NCBI GenBank assembly: GCA_017998575.1
Contig: JAGOCV010000258.1
Coordinates: 1-5,886, forward strand
Direction of reading: 5' to 3'
DNA from: Burkholderiaceae bacterium
Lineage (GTDB): Bacteria; Pseudomonadota; Gammaproteobacteria; Burkholderiales; Burkholderiaceae
Length of the DNA: 5,886 nt
Within the stretch, counting starts at the first letter, position 1, and the number at the start of each line of letters is the position of its first letter. The notes below the pieces were generated by a model. The model saw nothing but the letters and a program-made list of their open reading frames with translations. It had not been told where the DNA came from and made no database searches. This document shows, in pieces, positions 1 to 5,638 of this stretch. A program made the translations under genes and the position numbers.

Positions 1-689
1 CCGCCGGCCAGCACGGCCAGCGTGACGGCGCACGCGGCCACATGCCCCGCGAAGCGCCGCAACTCGTGCCGGAACAGCCACAGCGCCCACACGGCGACGG
101 CCGCGTTCAGCAGCCCGAACAGGAAGCCGGTGCGGATCAGGCCCAGCTGCGGCACCAGCAGCAGCGGAAACGCCACCGACACCGCGAGCGCGCCGAGGTA
201 GTCGAAGGTCAGCACCTGCGACACCAGCTCGCGCAGCGAAGCGTGGCGCTTGAGGATGCGCATGACCAGCGGAATCTCCAGCCCCACCAGCATGCCCACC
301 AGCAATACCAGGCCGTAGAGCAGCACGCGGAAGGCGTTGGGCGCCCACGCGTTGGCCAGGAACAGCAGCACCGGCAACAGGCCACCGGCCAGGGCCACCA
401 TCAGCTCGATACGCAGGAAGTGCGCGGGCAACTGCCGCTCGAAGTGGCGCGAGAGCCAGGAGCCGATGCCCATGGCGAAAAGATAGGTGCCGATGACGGT
501 GGAGAACTGCAGCACCGAATCGCCAAGCACGTAGCTGGCCAGCGCAGCCGCTGCCAGCTCGTACACCAGCCCGCAGGCCGCCACCACGAACACGCTCGCG
601 AGCAGCGCGACTTCAAGCGGGCGCGGGCCCGCCGCCGCGGGTATGCGGCCTGGGCCGGTCGCGCCGGCCGTGCCGGTCTCCTCGGCCAA
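1..689 (-). CDS. Membrane-embedded polyamine aminopropyltransferase (spermidine synthase family), N-terminal part, cut by left edge
   Basis: About 229 residues are visible and the gene runs off the left edge. The segment is nearly all membrane helices, about six or seven. It carries motifs I recognise from the transmembrane domain of multi-pass spermidine synthase-like proteins: CGLVYEL in the first helix (residues 39-45), VIGTYLFAMGIGSWLS (65-80), GLEIPLVMRIL (136-146) and VLTFDYLGALAVS (159-171). In this family the soluble aminopropyltransferase domain follows and would lie outside the window, so catalytic residues cannot be checked. Soluble SpeE transfers aminopropyl groups from decarboxylated S-adenosylmethionine to polyamines; the substrate of the membrane-fused form is not settled. 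No ATG or GTG lies in frame before the first helix. I chose the TTG at 689 because a GAGG sits 8 nt upstream, overlapping the stop of the DUF350 gene. Residues 1-25 are Ala/Gly/Pro-rich and probably cytoplasmic. Family call is confident; the exact start is less so. Confidence 0.88.
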   Translation of the reverse strand, partial: MAEETGTAGATGPGRIPAAAGPRPLEVALLASVFVVAACGLVYELAAAALASYVLGDSVLQFSTVIGTYLFAMGIGSWLSRHFERQLPAHFLRIELMVALAGGLLPVLLFLANAWAPNAFRVLLYGLVLLVGMLVGLEIPLVMRILKRHASLRELVSQVLTFDYLGALAVSVAFPLLLVPQLGLIRTGFLFGLLNAAVAVWALWLFRHELRRFAGHVAACAVTLAVLAG

Positions 690-697
690 GCCTTGCG

Positions 698-701
698 CCT
701 C
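698..701 (-). promoter_or_regulatory. GAGG ribosome-binding site for the TTG-started aminopropyltransferase gene
   Basis: On the minus strand the DUF350 stop TGA reads straight into GAGG (TGAGG), followed by an 8-nt spacer and TTG. The shared bases suggest translational coupling: ribosomes finishing DUF350 are placed on the start of the next gene. This site is the main reason for preferring TTG at 689 over internal GTG codons, which fall inside the first membrane helix. Confidence 0.55.
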
Positions 702-921
702 AGCCGTGGATGGCCGCAGCCACGATGATGGAGATGCCCAGCGACATGGCGGCCACCACCATGCCCAGCGCCATGTTCTGCTTCTCCACGATCTCTTCCC
801 AAAGGTTGTAGGGGGTGAGCTTGTCGATAACGATGAAACTCAGCCAGAACACCAGCACGCCGATCAGGGCGAAGACGATGGAGCCGATGAAGGCGCCGGG
901 ACGCAACCATTCAAGTGCCAT
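700..921 (-). CDS. DUF350 family small membrane protein (YjfL-like)
   Basis: A complete 73-residue protein with two hydrophobic segments, about residues 11-32 and 50-71. They are joined by a charged loop containing the motif LWEEIVEKQN, which resembles the conserved Glu/Asn region of DUF350 (E. coli YjfL type). The family commonly has one or two such hairpins and no established biochemical function. The ATG at 921 has a GGAGG at 930-934 with an 8-nt spacer, so the start is secure. It lies 39 nt after the DUF4178 gene and its stop overlaps the ribosome-binding site of the aminopropyltransferase gene, so it sits mid-operon. Location is inner membrane by prediction. A role as a small membrane partner of its neighbours is inference. 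Confidence 0.85.
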   Translation of the reverse strand: MALEWLRPGAFIGSIVFALIGVLVFWLSFIVIDKLTPYNLWEEIVEKQNMALGMVVAAMSLGISIIVAAAIHG

Positions 922-960
922 GGGAAATACCTCCGGTTGTGAACGACAGGGCGGCGTGCA

Positions 961-2460
961 TCACTTGTGTCCGCCGCCGGTGGAAAAGCCGCCCCACGAG
1001 CCGCCCGAGCTGCGGTAGCTGGTGGCCGTGCAGTTCTCGCGCGTGGGGTCGCAGCTGGAACAGGCACGCAGCAGGCCCAGCAGCACGATGAAGAGGATCA
1101 ACAGCACGATGACCGTGCCGCAGCCCAGACCCGACGAGTTGCTGAGCGGGCTGGCGTCGCTGCGCTTGAAGGCCGCGCCTTTGTCGGCCAGACCGAAGGC
1201 GCGCGCGATGAGATCGCCTTCGACGCGGTGGCCTGCCGACCACGTCATCTCGCCAGGCGTCTGCTCCATCGACAGCAGGTTCTTGCCGGCCGCGAAGTCG
1301 CGGTTGAAGCTGCGCTGGCCGCGCGAGACGGGCCAGTAGAACTCGCCGGCCACGTAGGTGGTCTCGGCGTTGTAGGCGTACTGCAGCCCGTAGCGCGTAC
1401 CGAGGTACGTGGCGTGCTGCCCGCTGGAGGGCATGGTGGGTGCGCCGGTGGTGGGCTTGACGATGCTCCAGCCGTCTTCGGCATCGACCAGGAACATGAA
1501 GCCGCGCTCGGCGTTGAAGACGAGGTATTCACCCCAGCCGAAGTGTTCGTCGTCGCCGGGCTCGGTGCCCATGCGGTGCTGAAAACCCACCACCTGCCAG
1601 GTCGCGCCCTGCAGCACGCCGGTACTGCCCAGCGGAATGAGCGGGCGCACGGGCTCGTGCTGCTCGGCATGCCGCAACTCGCCGCCAATACCGGCCGTGA
1701 GGTCGATGATCGAATCGCACGAGCCGCAGGTGATGCTTTTGCTCGCCCCCAGTTTCACCTGTACGGGCGCGCCGCAATTGGGGCAGTTGAACGCGCGGCC
1801 GATGTCGTCGCGCACCTGCGCCTCGCGCAGCCCCTTGAGGTCGAGGTCGGCCATGCGCACCTCGCGCCCGGCCGAGAGGGAGGGCGGCGTGGTGCCGTAG
1901 TCGATGGACGCCACTTCGCCGTCCTCGCTGCGCAGCTCCACCATGGCGAATGATTCGCCCAGGCGCGGCAGGTGGTCCAGCTCGCCCTGCGCCGACACCA
2001 GCGCCACGGGCTGGTTGAAGGTCACGGTGTAGGGCTTGCCGCTCACCGCCGTGCGGGCGCCCACGCGCAGATGCTCGGCGGCCGACAGTTCGCGCGTGGA
2101 TTGCGAGGGCAGGGTGAAGACGAAGGAGCCGTTGTCCTCGGACAGCGTGCCCGTGCCGCCTTCGTTGAACAGCACCTGCCATTCGCTCCAGGTGGTGTCA
2201 CCGTATCGGTACTGCAGGCGGCCGACGACGGTGAAGGCGCGGTCCTTCCAGCGGCCACTCACCATCAGCTGCAGCCGGCTGTAGTCGGTGAACACGTCGG
2301 CCATCTTGCCGATGCGCTCGAGCCGGTCGCCATCGCGCACGACAGTGGACTGGCAGTACGCACAGACCGCGTGCGTGCTCTGCGCGCTGCGGAATTCGAC
2401 CGGCGCACCGCAACCCGGGCACGCGGCACGGTACGCGCGCTGGATCGTCGGCTCGGTCAC
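961..2460 (-). CDS. DUF4178 protein with two zinc ribbons and a C-terminal membrane anchor
   Basis: A 499-residue protein built as a duplicated module. Ribbon 1 has CPGC at residues 14-17 and CAYC at 33-36, followed by a DUF4178-type beta-rich domain (about 60-200). Ribbon 2 has CPNC at 226-229 and CGSC at 245-248, followed by a second DUF4178 domain (about 275-425, including WQVVGFQHRM and WGEYLVFNAERGFMFL). One hydrophobic helix spans about 446-466, then a short Cys/Ser/Gly-rich tail (C467, C470, C477) ending GGGHK. There is no signal peptide, so the long N-terminal part is probably cytoplasmic and the tail crosses the inner membrane. The start is a GTG. It is the only usual start codon between the previous gene's stop and an ATG that would delete ribbon 1, and it has no clear Shine-Dalgarno sequence. 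The function of DUF4178 is not established. It sits 45 nt after the SPFH gene and 39 nt before DUF350. Confidence 0.85.
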   Translation of the reverse strand: MTEPTIQRAYRAACPGCGAPVEFRSAQSTHAVCAYCQSTVVRDGDRLERIGKMADVFTDYSRLQLMVSGRWKDRAFTVVGRLQYRYGDTTWSEWQVLFNEGGTGTLSEDNGSFVFTLPSQSTRELSAAEHLRVGARTAVSGKPYTVTFNQPVALVSAQGELDHLPRLGESFAMVELRSEDGEVASIDYGTTPPSLSAGREVRMADLDLKGLREAQVRDDIGRAFNCPNCGAPVQVKLGASKSITCGSCDSIIDLTAGIGGELRHAEQHEPVRPLIPLGSTGVLQGATWQVVGFQHRMGTEPGDDEHFGWGEYLVFNAERGFMFLVDAEDGWSIVKPTTGAPTMPSSGQHATYLGTRYGLQYAYNAETTYVAGEFYWPVSRGQRSFNRDFAAGKNLLSMEQTPGEMTWSAGHRVEGDLIARAFGLADKGAAFKRSDASPLSNSSGLGCGTVIVLLILFIVLLGLLRACSSCDPTRENCTATSYRSSGGSWGGFSTGGGHK

Positions 2461-2505
2461 TGTGGTGGCGGTATCAGGCGGGCGAGGGACTGCGGCGGGC
2501 CCGCG

Positions 2506-3537
2506 TCAAACCAGCTTCTTGAGCAGCTCGGCCTTCTTGGCGTCGAACTCGTCCTGCGTGAGGATGCCTTTGGCCTTGAGATCGCCCAGCTTCTCGAGCG
2601 TGGCCATCACGTCCTCGGGCCGCACGGCGGCAGCGGCCGGCTGCGCCGCACCCGACAGGCCCTGCGACAGGTTCTGCGCCAGCACCTGGCCCAGCGCCAC
2701 GCCAGCGCCCAGGCCCATGGCGTCTCCGGCGATTCCGCTGCCGCCACCACCGCCTGCCGCGCCTTCGGCGAACTTCGGGATGGCTTGCGCCGTCTGGTAC
2801 TGCATGAACTTGCCCATGTCACCACCGACCATGCCCATGCCGATCTTCTGGTCGAGCACCTTCTGCAGCTCTTCGGGCAGCGAGACGTTCTGCACCGTGA
2901 GCCCTTCGAGCTTGAGGCCGATCCTGGCGAACTCGGGAACGAGCTGCGCCGCCAGCGCCTGCGCGAAGGCGATCTGGTTGGCCGCCAGGTCGAGGAAGGG
3001 CACGCCGCTGGAAGCGATGGCGTTGCTGATGTTCTGCAGCACCACGCCACGCAGCTGGCCGTCGAGGTCGGCCACGGTATAGCGCTCACGCGTGCCCGAG
3101 ATCTCGGTGTGAAACAGGCGCGCGTCGGCCACGCGGTAGTTGAAGTTGCCGAAGGCGCGCAGGCGCACGGCGCCGAAATCCTTGTCGCGGATCGTGATCG
3201 GCTGGGGCGTGCCCCACTTCTGGTCGATCTGCTGGCGCGTGCTGAAGAAATAGACGTCGCTCTTGAACGGGGACTCGAACAGCTTGTCCCAGTTCTTGAG
3301 GTTGGTGAGCAGCGGCAGCGTCTGCGTGGTGAGCTTGTAGAGCCCGGGGCCGAATACGTCGGCCACCTGGCCTTCGTTGACGAAGACGGCCACCTGCGAC
3401 TCGCGCACGGTGAGCGAGGCGCCGTGCTGGATTTCCATGTCCTGCATCGGGAAGCGCCAGGCCAGCGTGCCGTCGCCGTCCTCCGTCCAGTGGATGACGT
3501 CGATGAACTGTTTCTTGATGAAATCCATCAGGGCCAT
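2506..3537 (-). CDS. SPFH domain protein (COG4260, YdjI-like) with C-terminal SHOCT domain
   Basis: A 343-residue protein. Residues 1-40 carry the opening typical of this family (FIDVIHWTEDGDGTLAWRFP), followed by an SPFH/band-7 region at about 45-225 (VRESQVAVFVNEGQVADVFG; GVVLQNISNAI). A glycine/alanine-rich linker (about 258-305) contains a GGGGG run. A SHOCT domain follows at about 310-341 (LEKLGDLKAKGILTQDEFDA). SPFH proteins oligomerise on membranes as scaffolds. B. subtilis YdjI of this group is needed to link PspA to the membrane; no PspA homologue is visible here. There is no obvious transmembrane helix, so membrane association is probably peripheral. The ATG at 3537 has GGAGG at 3545-3549 with a 7-nt spacer. 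A longer frame back to 3759 overlaps the kinase gene and is rejected. It lies 55 nt after the kinase stop. Confidence 0.9.
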   Translation of the reverse strand: MALMDFIKKQFIDVIHWTEDGDGTLAWRFPMQDMEIQHGASLTVRESQVAVFVNEGQVADVFGPGLYKLTTQTLPLLTNLKNWDKLFESPFKSDVYFFSTRQQIDQKWGTPQPITIRDKDFGAVRLRAFGNFNYRVADARLFHTEISGTRERYTVADLDGQLRGVVLQNISNAIASSGVPFLDLAANQIAFAQALAAQLVPEFARIGLKLEGLTVQNVSLPEELQKVLDQKIGMGMVGGDMGKFMQYQTAQAIPKFAEGAAGGGGGSGIAGDAMGLGAGVALGQVLAQNLSQGLSGAAQPAAAAVRPEDVMATLEKLGDLKAKGILTQDEFDAKKAELLKKLV

Positions 3538-3550
3538 GGCATGTCCTCCA

Positions 3551-3578
3551 GGCGGCCGTACGCCGCCGCGTGCGGCGG
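3551..3578 (-). promoter_or_regulatory. Two mutually exclusive GC hairpins just upstream of the SPFH gene ribosome-binding site
   Basis: In the 55-nt gap between the kinase and SPFH genes, the transcript can fold in two ways. Hairpin A pairs 3572-3577 with 3561-3566 (six GC pairs, 5-nt loop; a shifted 7-bp register also exists). Hairpin B pairs 3562-3567 with 3551-3556 (six GC pairs, 5-nt loop). They share 3562-3566, so only one can form at a time. Hairpin B ends one base before the GGAGG of the SPFH gene. No U-run follows either, so neither is a canonical terminator. They could affect translation or attenuate read-through, or may simply reflect GC-rich sequence. Confidence 0.35.
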
Positions 3579-3592
3579 ATGATAACCCCCGC

Positions 3593-5422
3593 TCATGACG
3601 TCGGCCGGCTGTTGTCCGGCGCCAGCAGGGCGTCGAGCTCGCGGCGCAACTGCTGTGGCGACAGTGGCTTGTGGGCCAGCACCACCCCCGCGGCCGCGGC
3701 CCGCCGGCCGAGATCGGGATCGATGTCGCCCGTGACGAGCAGGGCCGGAAGGCTGGCACGACCGAGGTGGCGACGGATGGAGTCGATCAGCATGAGGCCG
3801 TCCTCACCGCCGGCCCGGTCGAGGTGCAGGTCGGAGACGACGGCCGAGATCGTCTGAATCGAATCCAGCGCGCTGGCCAGATCGTCCGCCGATGCCAGCG
3901 CGATGCAATCGTGATTCCACAAGGTGAGCAGTTCGCTCAGCGCGCGCAGGGCTTCCAGGTCGTTCTCGATGATGAGGATGGTGTGCCGTTTCTGCGGCGC
4001 GAGCGGCGACGCCCCGCTCGCCGCTCGCGCCTCTTCCCTCGCATCCTCGGCGCGCTTGAGCCGCAGCTGCACGGCCGTACCCTGGCCGGGCACCGATTCG
4101 ATCGACAGCATGTGCCCCAGCAACGCGCATGCACGCCGCACGATGGCCAGGCCGAGGCCGAGTCCCTCGGTGTCGTCGACCCGCCCCTGTGCCGATCGCC
4201 GGAAGTCGTCGAAAACATAGGGCAGCTCGGCGGGGGCGATGCCCACTCCGGTGTCCACGACGGTCAGGACGACCTCGTCCGCCTCGGCGTGCGCCCTGAC
4301 GGTGATCGATCCGCTGGCGGTGTAGCGCACCGCGTTGGCCGTGATATTGAACAGGATGCGGCGCAGCAGCCGCAGATCCGAGGCCACGCGCAAGCCGCTG
4401 AACTGCACATGCAGCTGGACATCCTTGGCCCGCGCCCGGTACGCATAGGTCAGGCGAACCTGTTCGAGCAGGGTGTCGAGCTCGATGGCGCACACGCGGC
4501 TCTGGTATCCGCGGTTGTCCAGTTGGGACAGATCCATCAACTCGCCCAGCATGTCCGAAACAATGGAGCAGGCGTGTTCGATCTGGGCGAGCCGGGCGTT
4601 GAGTTGCGCGGCCGGCATGTCGGCATCCAGCCGGGCGATCAGCAGGCCGAGTGTGTGCACCGGCTGGCGCAGATCATGACTTGCGGTGGCCAGCAGCCGG
4701 GTGCGGGCGATATGCGCCTGCTCGAGCTGGCTGTTCTTGTGGGCCTGGTCGTCCAGCAGCAGCTCCTGCGTCGCGCGCAGCACCAGATTGTGTTTGAGCT
4801 GGCGATGATGGGTGCGGTTGAGGTGCAGGAAAACCGCCAGCAAGCCCAACACCACCACCGCCGCAGGATGCATGCCACCGCCGTGCTGGCGGAGCTGCCA
4901 CCCCACGACGTAGGGCAGCAACGCGAACACCGTCAGAAGGTTGAGCGCCGGCAGGTGCAGCGCCGTGTAGACGATGCCCGCCGCGCTCACGCAGATGACT
5001 CCCACCGTCAGGGCCATGCCCTCGTCCGCGGAAAGATGGGGCAGCCCGATGAATGCCAGGCTGCCGAGCAGCAACCCGTGGCAGACGGCCGACACCACGA
5101 CGCCGGCGCGCCAGCGCGCGACCGTCAATCGCCCGGCATCGCGGAAGTAGGCGCTCGTGAATGCCGTGCGCGCCGCGATGTAGGCCGCATAGACCGCTGC
5201 CCAGATGAACAGGGTCCCGGACGGAACGCTCTGGTGCAGAAGATAGACAGTGCCCAGCAGGATCAGCACGTAAGGCAGCGGAAAGTGCCGCCCCACATCC
5301 ATGATCGCCGCCAACTCCAGGGCCGGAACCCGTTGCTCTACCTGCCCGGCCGCCCAGCGCTCGAACGAGCGCGGCTGAGATGTGCCCCCTGCGTGCGCGG
5401 CAGTCGTGGCTGCATCGGCCAT
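3593..5422 (-). CDS. Membrane-bound hybrid sensor histidine kinase with C-terminal receiver domain
   Basis: A 609-residue protein. After a soluble N-terminus, about six hydrophobic helices occupy residues 50-200 with short loops and no recognised periplasmic sensor domain. A short linker leads to the dimerisation/phosphoacceptor region, with H-box ATASHDLRQP (probable phosphorylated His249). The ATPase domain shows the N-box (N359, N363), G1 DTGVGIAP (390-397), an F-box near VFDDF (403-407) and G2 GLGLGLAIV (420-428). A receiver domain spans about 480-602, with acidic E486/D488, phosphoacceptor D531 in VVSDLHL, T564 and K585. All key residues are present, so the protein looks active. No Hpt domain or DNA-binding output is fused and no separate response regulator is visible, so the downstream partner is unknown. 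The ATG at 5422 has GGAGGAGA at 5429-5436 with a 6-nt spacer. A TTG at 5473 in the same frame is less likely. It is divergent from maeB. Confidence 0.92.
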   Translation of the reverse strand: MADAATTAAHAGGTSQPRSFERWAAGQVEQRVPALELAAIMDVGRHFPLPYVLILLGTVYLLHQSVPSGTLFIWAAVYAAYIAARTAFTSAYFRDAGRLTVARWRAGVVVSAVCHGLLLGSLAFIGLPHLSADEGMALTVGVICVSAAGIVYTALHLPALNLLTVFALLPYVVGWQLRQHGGGMHPAAVVVLGLLAVFLHLNRTHHRQLKHNLVLRATQELLLDDQAHKNSQLEQAHIARTRLLATASHDLRQPVHTLGLLIARLDADMPAAQLNARLAQIEHACSIVSDMLGELMDLSQLDNRGYQSRVCAIELDTLLEQVRLTYAYRARAKDVQLHVQFSGLRVASDLRLLRRILFNITANAVRYTASGSITVRAHAEADEVVLTVVDTGVGIAPAELPYVFDDFRRSAQGRVDDTEGLGLGLAIVRRACALLGHMLSIESVPGQGTAVQLRLKRAEDAREEARAASGASPLAPQKRHTILIIENDLEALRALSELLTLWNHDCIALASADDLASALDSIQTISAVVSDLHLDRAGGEDGLMLIDSIRRHLGRASLPALLVTGDIDPDLGRRAAAAGVVLAHKPLSPQQLRRELDALLAPDNSRPTS

Positions 5423-5461
5423 TGGGTCTCTCCTCCGCAGGGTGGTGTGCGCCCTGTATTT

Positions 5462-5489
5462 TGTGTAGTTCAAAAGCGTAGCACGTCAC
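5462..5489 (-). promoter_or_regulatory. Weak candidate promoter for the histidine kinase gene
   Basis: On the minus strand, GTGACG (5484-5489) and TACACA (5462-5467) are separated by 16 nt and match the sigma-70 hexamers at about 4 of 6 and 3 of 6 positions. They lie in a locally AT-richer patch of this GC-rich intergenic region, 40 nt upstream of the kinase ATG. Other placements are possible, for example TGGACA further upstream as the -35 box. Treat as a guess at location only. Confidence 0.22.
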
Positions 5490-5542
5490 CCTGTCCACGC
5501 CTACCGGGTGGAACGGATTGCGCGTTTGCGATCCGTGCGCGC

Positions 5543-5570
5543 CCGACGGCGACGCACCGGCGCCTACAAT
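5543..5570 (+). promoter_or_regulatory. Candidate sigma-70 promoter for maeB
   Basis: TACAAT at 5565-5570 matches the -10 consensus at 5 of 6 positions, and the sequence around it (GCCTACAAT) is a pattern often seen upstream of betaproteobacterial genes. CCGACG at 5543-5548 is a weak -35 box (3 of 6) at 16-nt spacing. Transcription would start near 5577, giving a leader of about 60 nt before the ATG at 5639. The -10 box is persuasive; the -35 box is not. Confidence 0.5.
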
Positions 5571-5571
5571 C

Positions 5572-5588
5572 TCAGTCCCCATCAGTCC
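5572..5588 (+). repeat. Direct repeat TCAGTCC x2, 10-bp period
   Basis: TCAGTCC occurs at 5572-5578 and again at 5582-5588, so the two copies lie one helical turn apart. They start right after the maeB -10 box and cover the probable transcription start. A protein binding both copies would sit on one face of the helix and could block the promoter. Two 7-bp copies can also arise by chance. Confidence 0.4.
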
Positions 5589-5616
5589 TGGCGCGCGCGA
5601 TGGGCGCGGCGCGCCA
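5589..5616 (+). promoter_or_regulatory. Stem-loop in the maeB 5' leader
   Basis: TGGCGCGC (5589-5596) is a perfect inverted repeat of GCGCGCCA (5609-5616), giving an 8-bp stem with a 12-nt loop. It ends 7 nt before the AGGAG of maeB (5624-5628). It is not followed by a U-run, so it is not a standard terminator. It could influence leader stability or ribosome access, or be a DNA operator; nothing in the sequence decides. Confidence 0.35.
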
Positions 5617-5638
5617 TGGCCGCAGGAGACCCTCCAAG

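Noticed and set aside
42..728. 228-codon Gln/His/Arg-rich open frame on the plus strand
   Set aside because: Antisense shadow of the membrane aminopropyltransferase gene, whose minus-strand frame shows clear family motifs.
967..1953. 328-codon open frame on the plus strand
   Set aside because: Antisense shadow of the DUF4178 gene; no recognisable domain, Ala/Gly/Arg/His-rich composition.
2495..2504. GCGGGCCCGC perfect palindrome between the SPFH and DUF4178 genes
   Set aside because: Only 10 bp with no loop; such palindromes are expected by chance at this GC content and no partner copy is seen in the window.
1972..3582. 536-codon open frame on the plus strand opposite the SPFH and DUF4178 genes
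   Set aside because: It spans two well-supported minus-strand genes and the gap between them. Its translation is His/Arg/Gly/Leu-rich without family motifs, as expected for the antisense of high-GC coding DNA.
3538..3759. N-terminal extension of the SPFH protein by 74 residues
   Set aside because: It overlaps the kinase gene's 3' end and lacks a good ribosome-binding site, while ATG 3537 has GGAGG at correct spacing and matches the family's usual N-terminus.
5423..5473. 17-residue extension of the kinase from a TTG at 5473
   Set aside because: ATG at 5422 has a strong GGAGGAGA at 6-nt spacing. The extension is built from leader sequence that probably holds the ribosome-binding site and promoter.
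5533..5559. GTGCG/CGCAC inverted repeat around the maeB -35 region
   Set aside because: Only five matched bases per arm with a mismatch beyond; too weak to call an operator.
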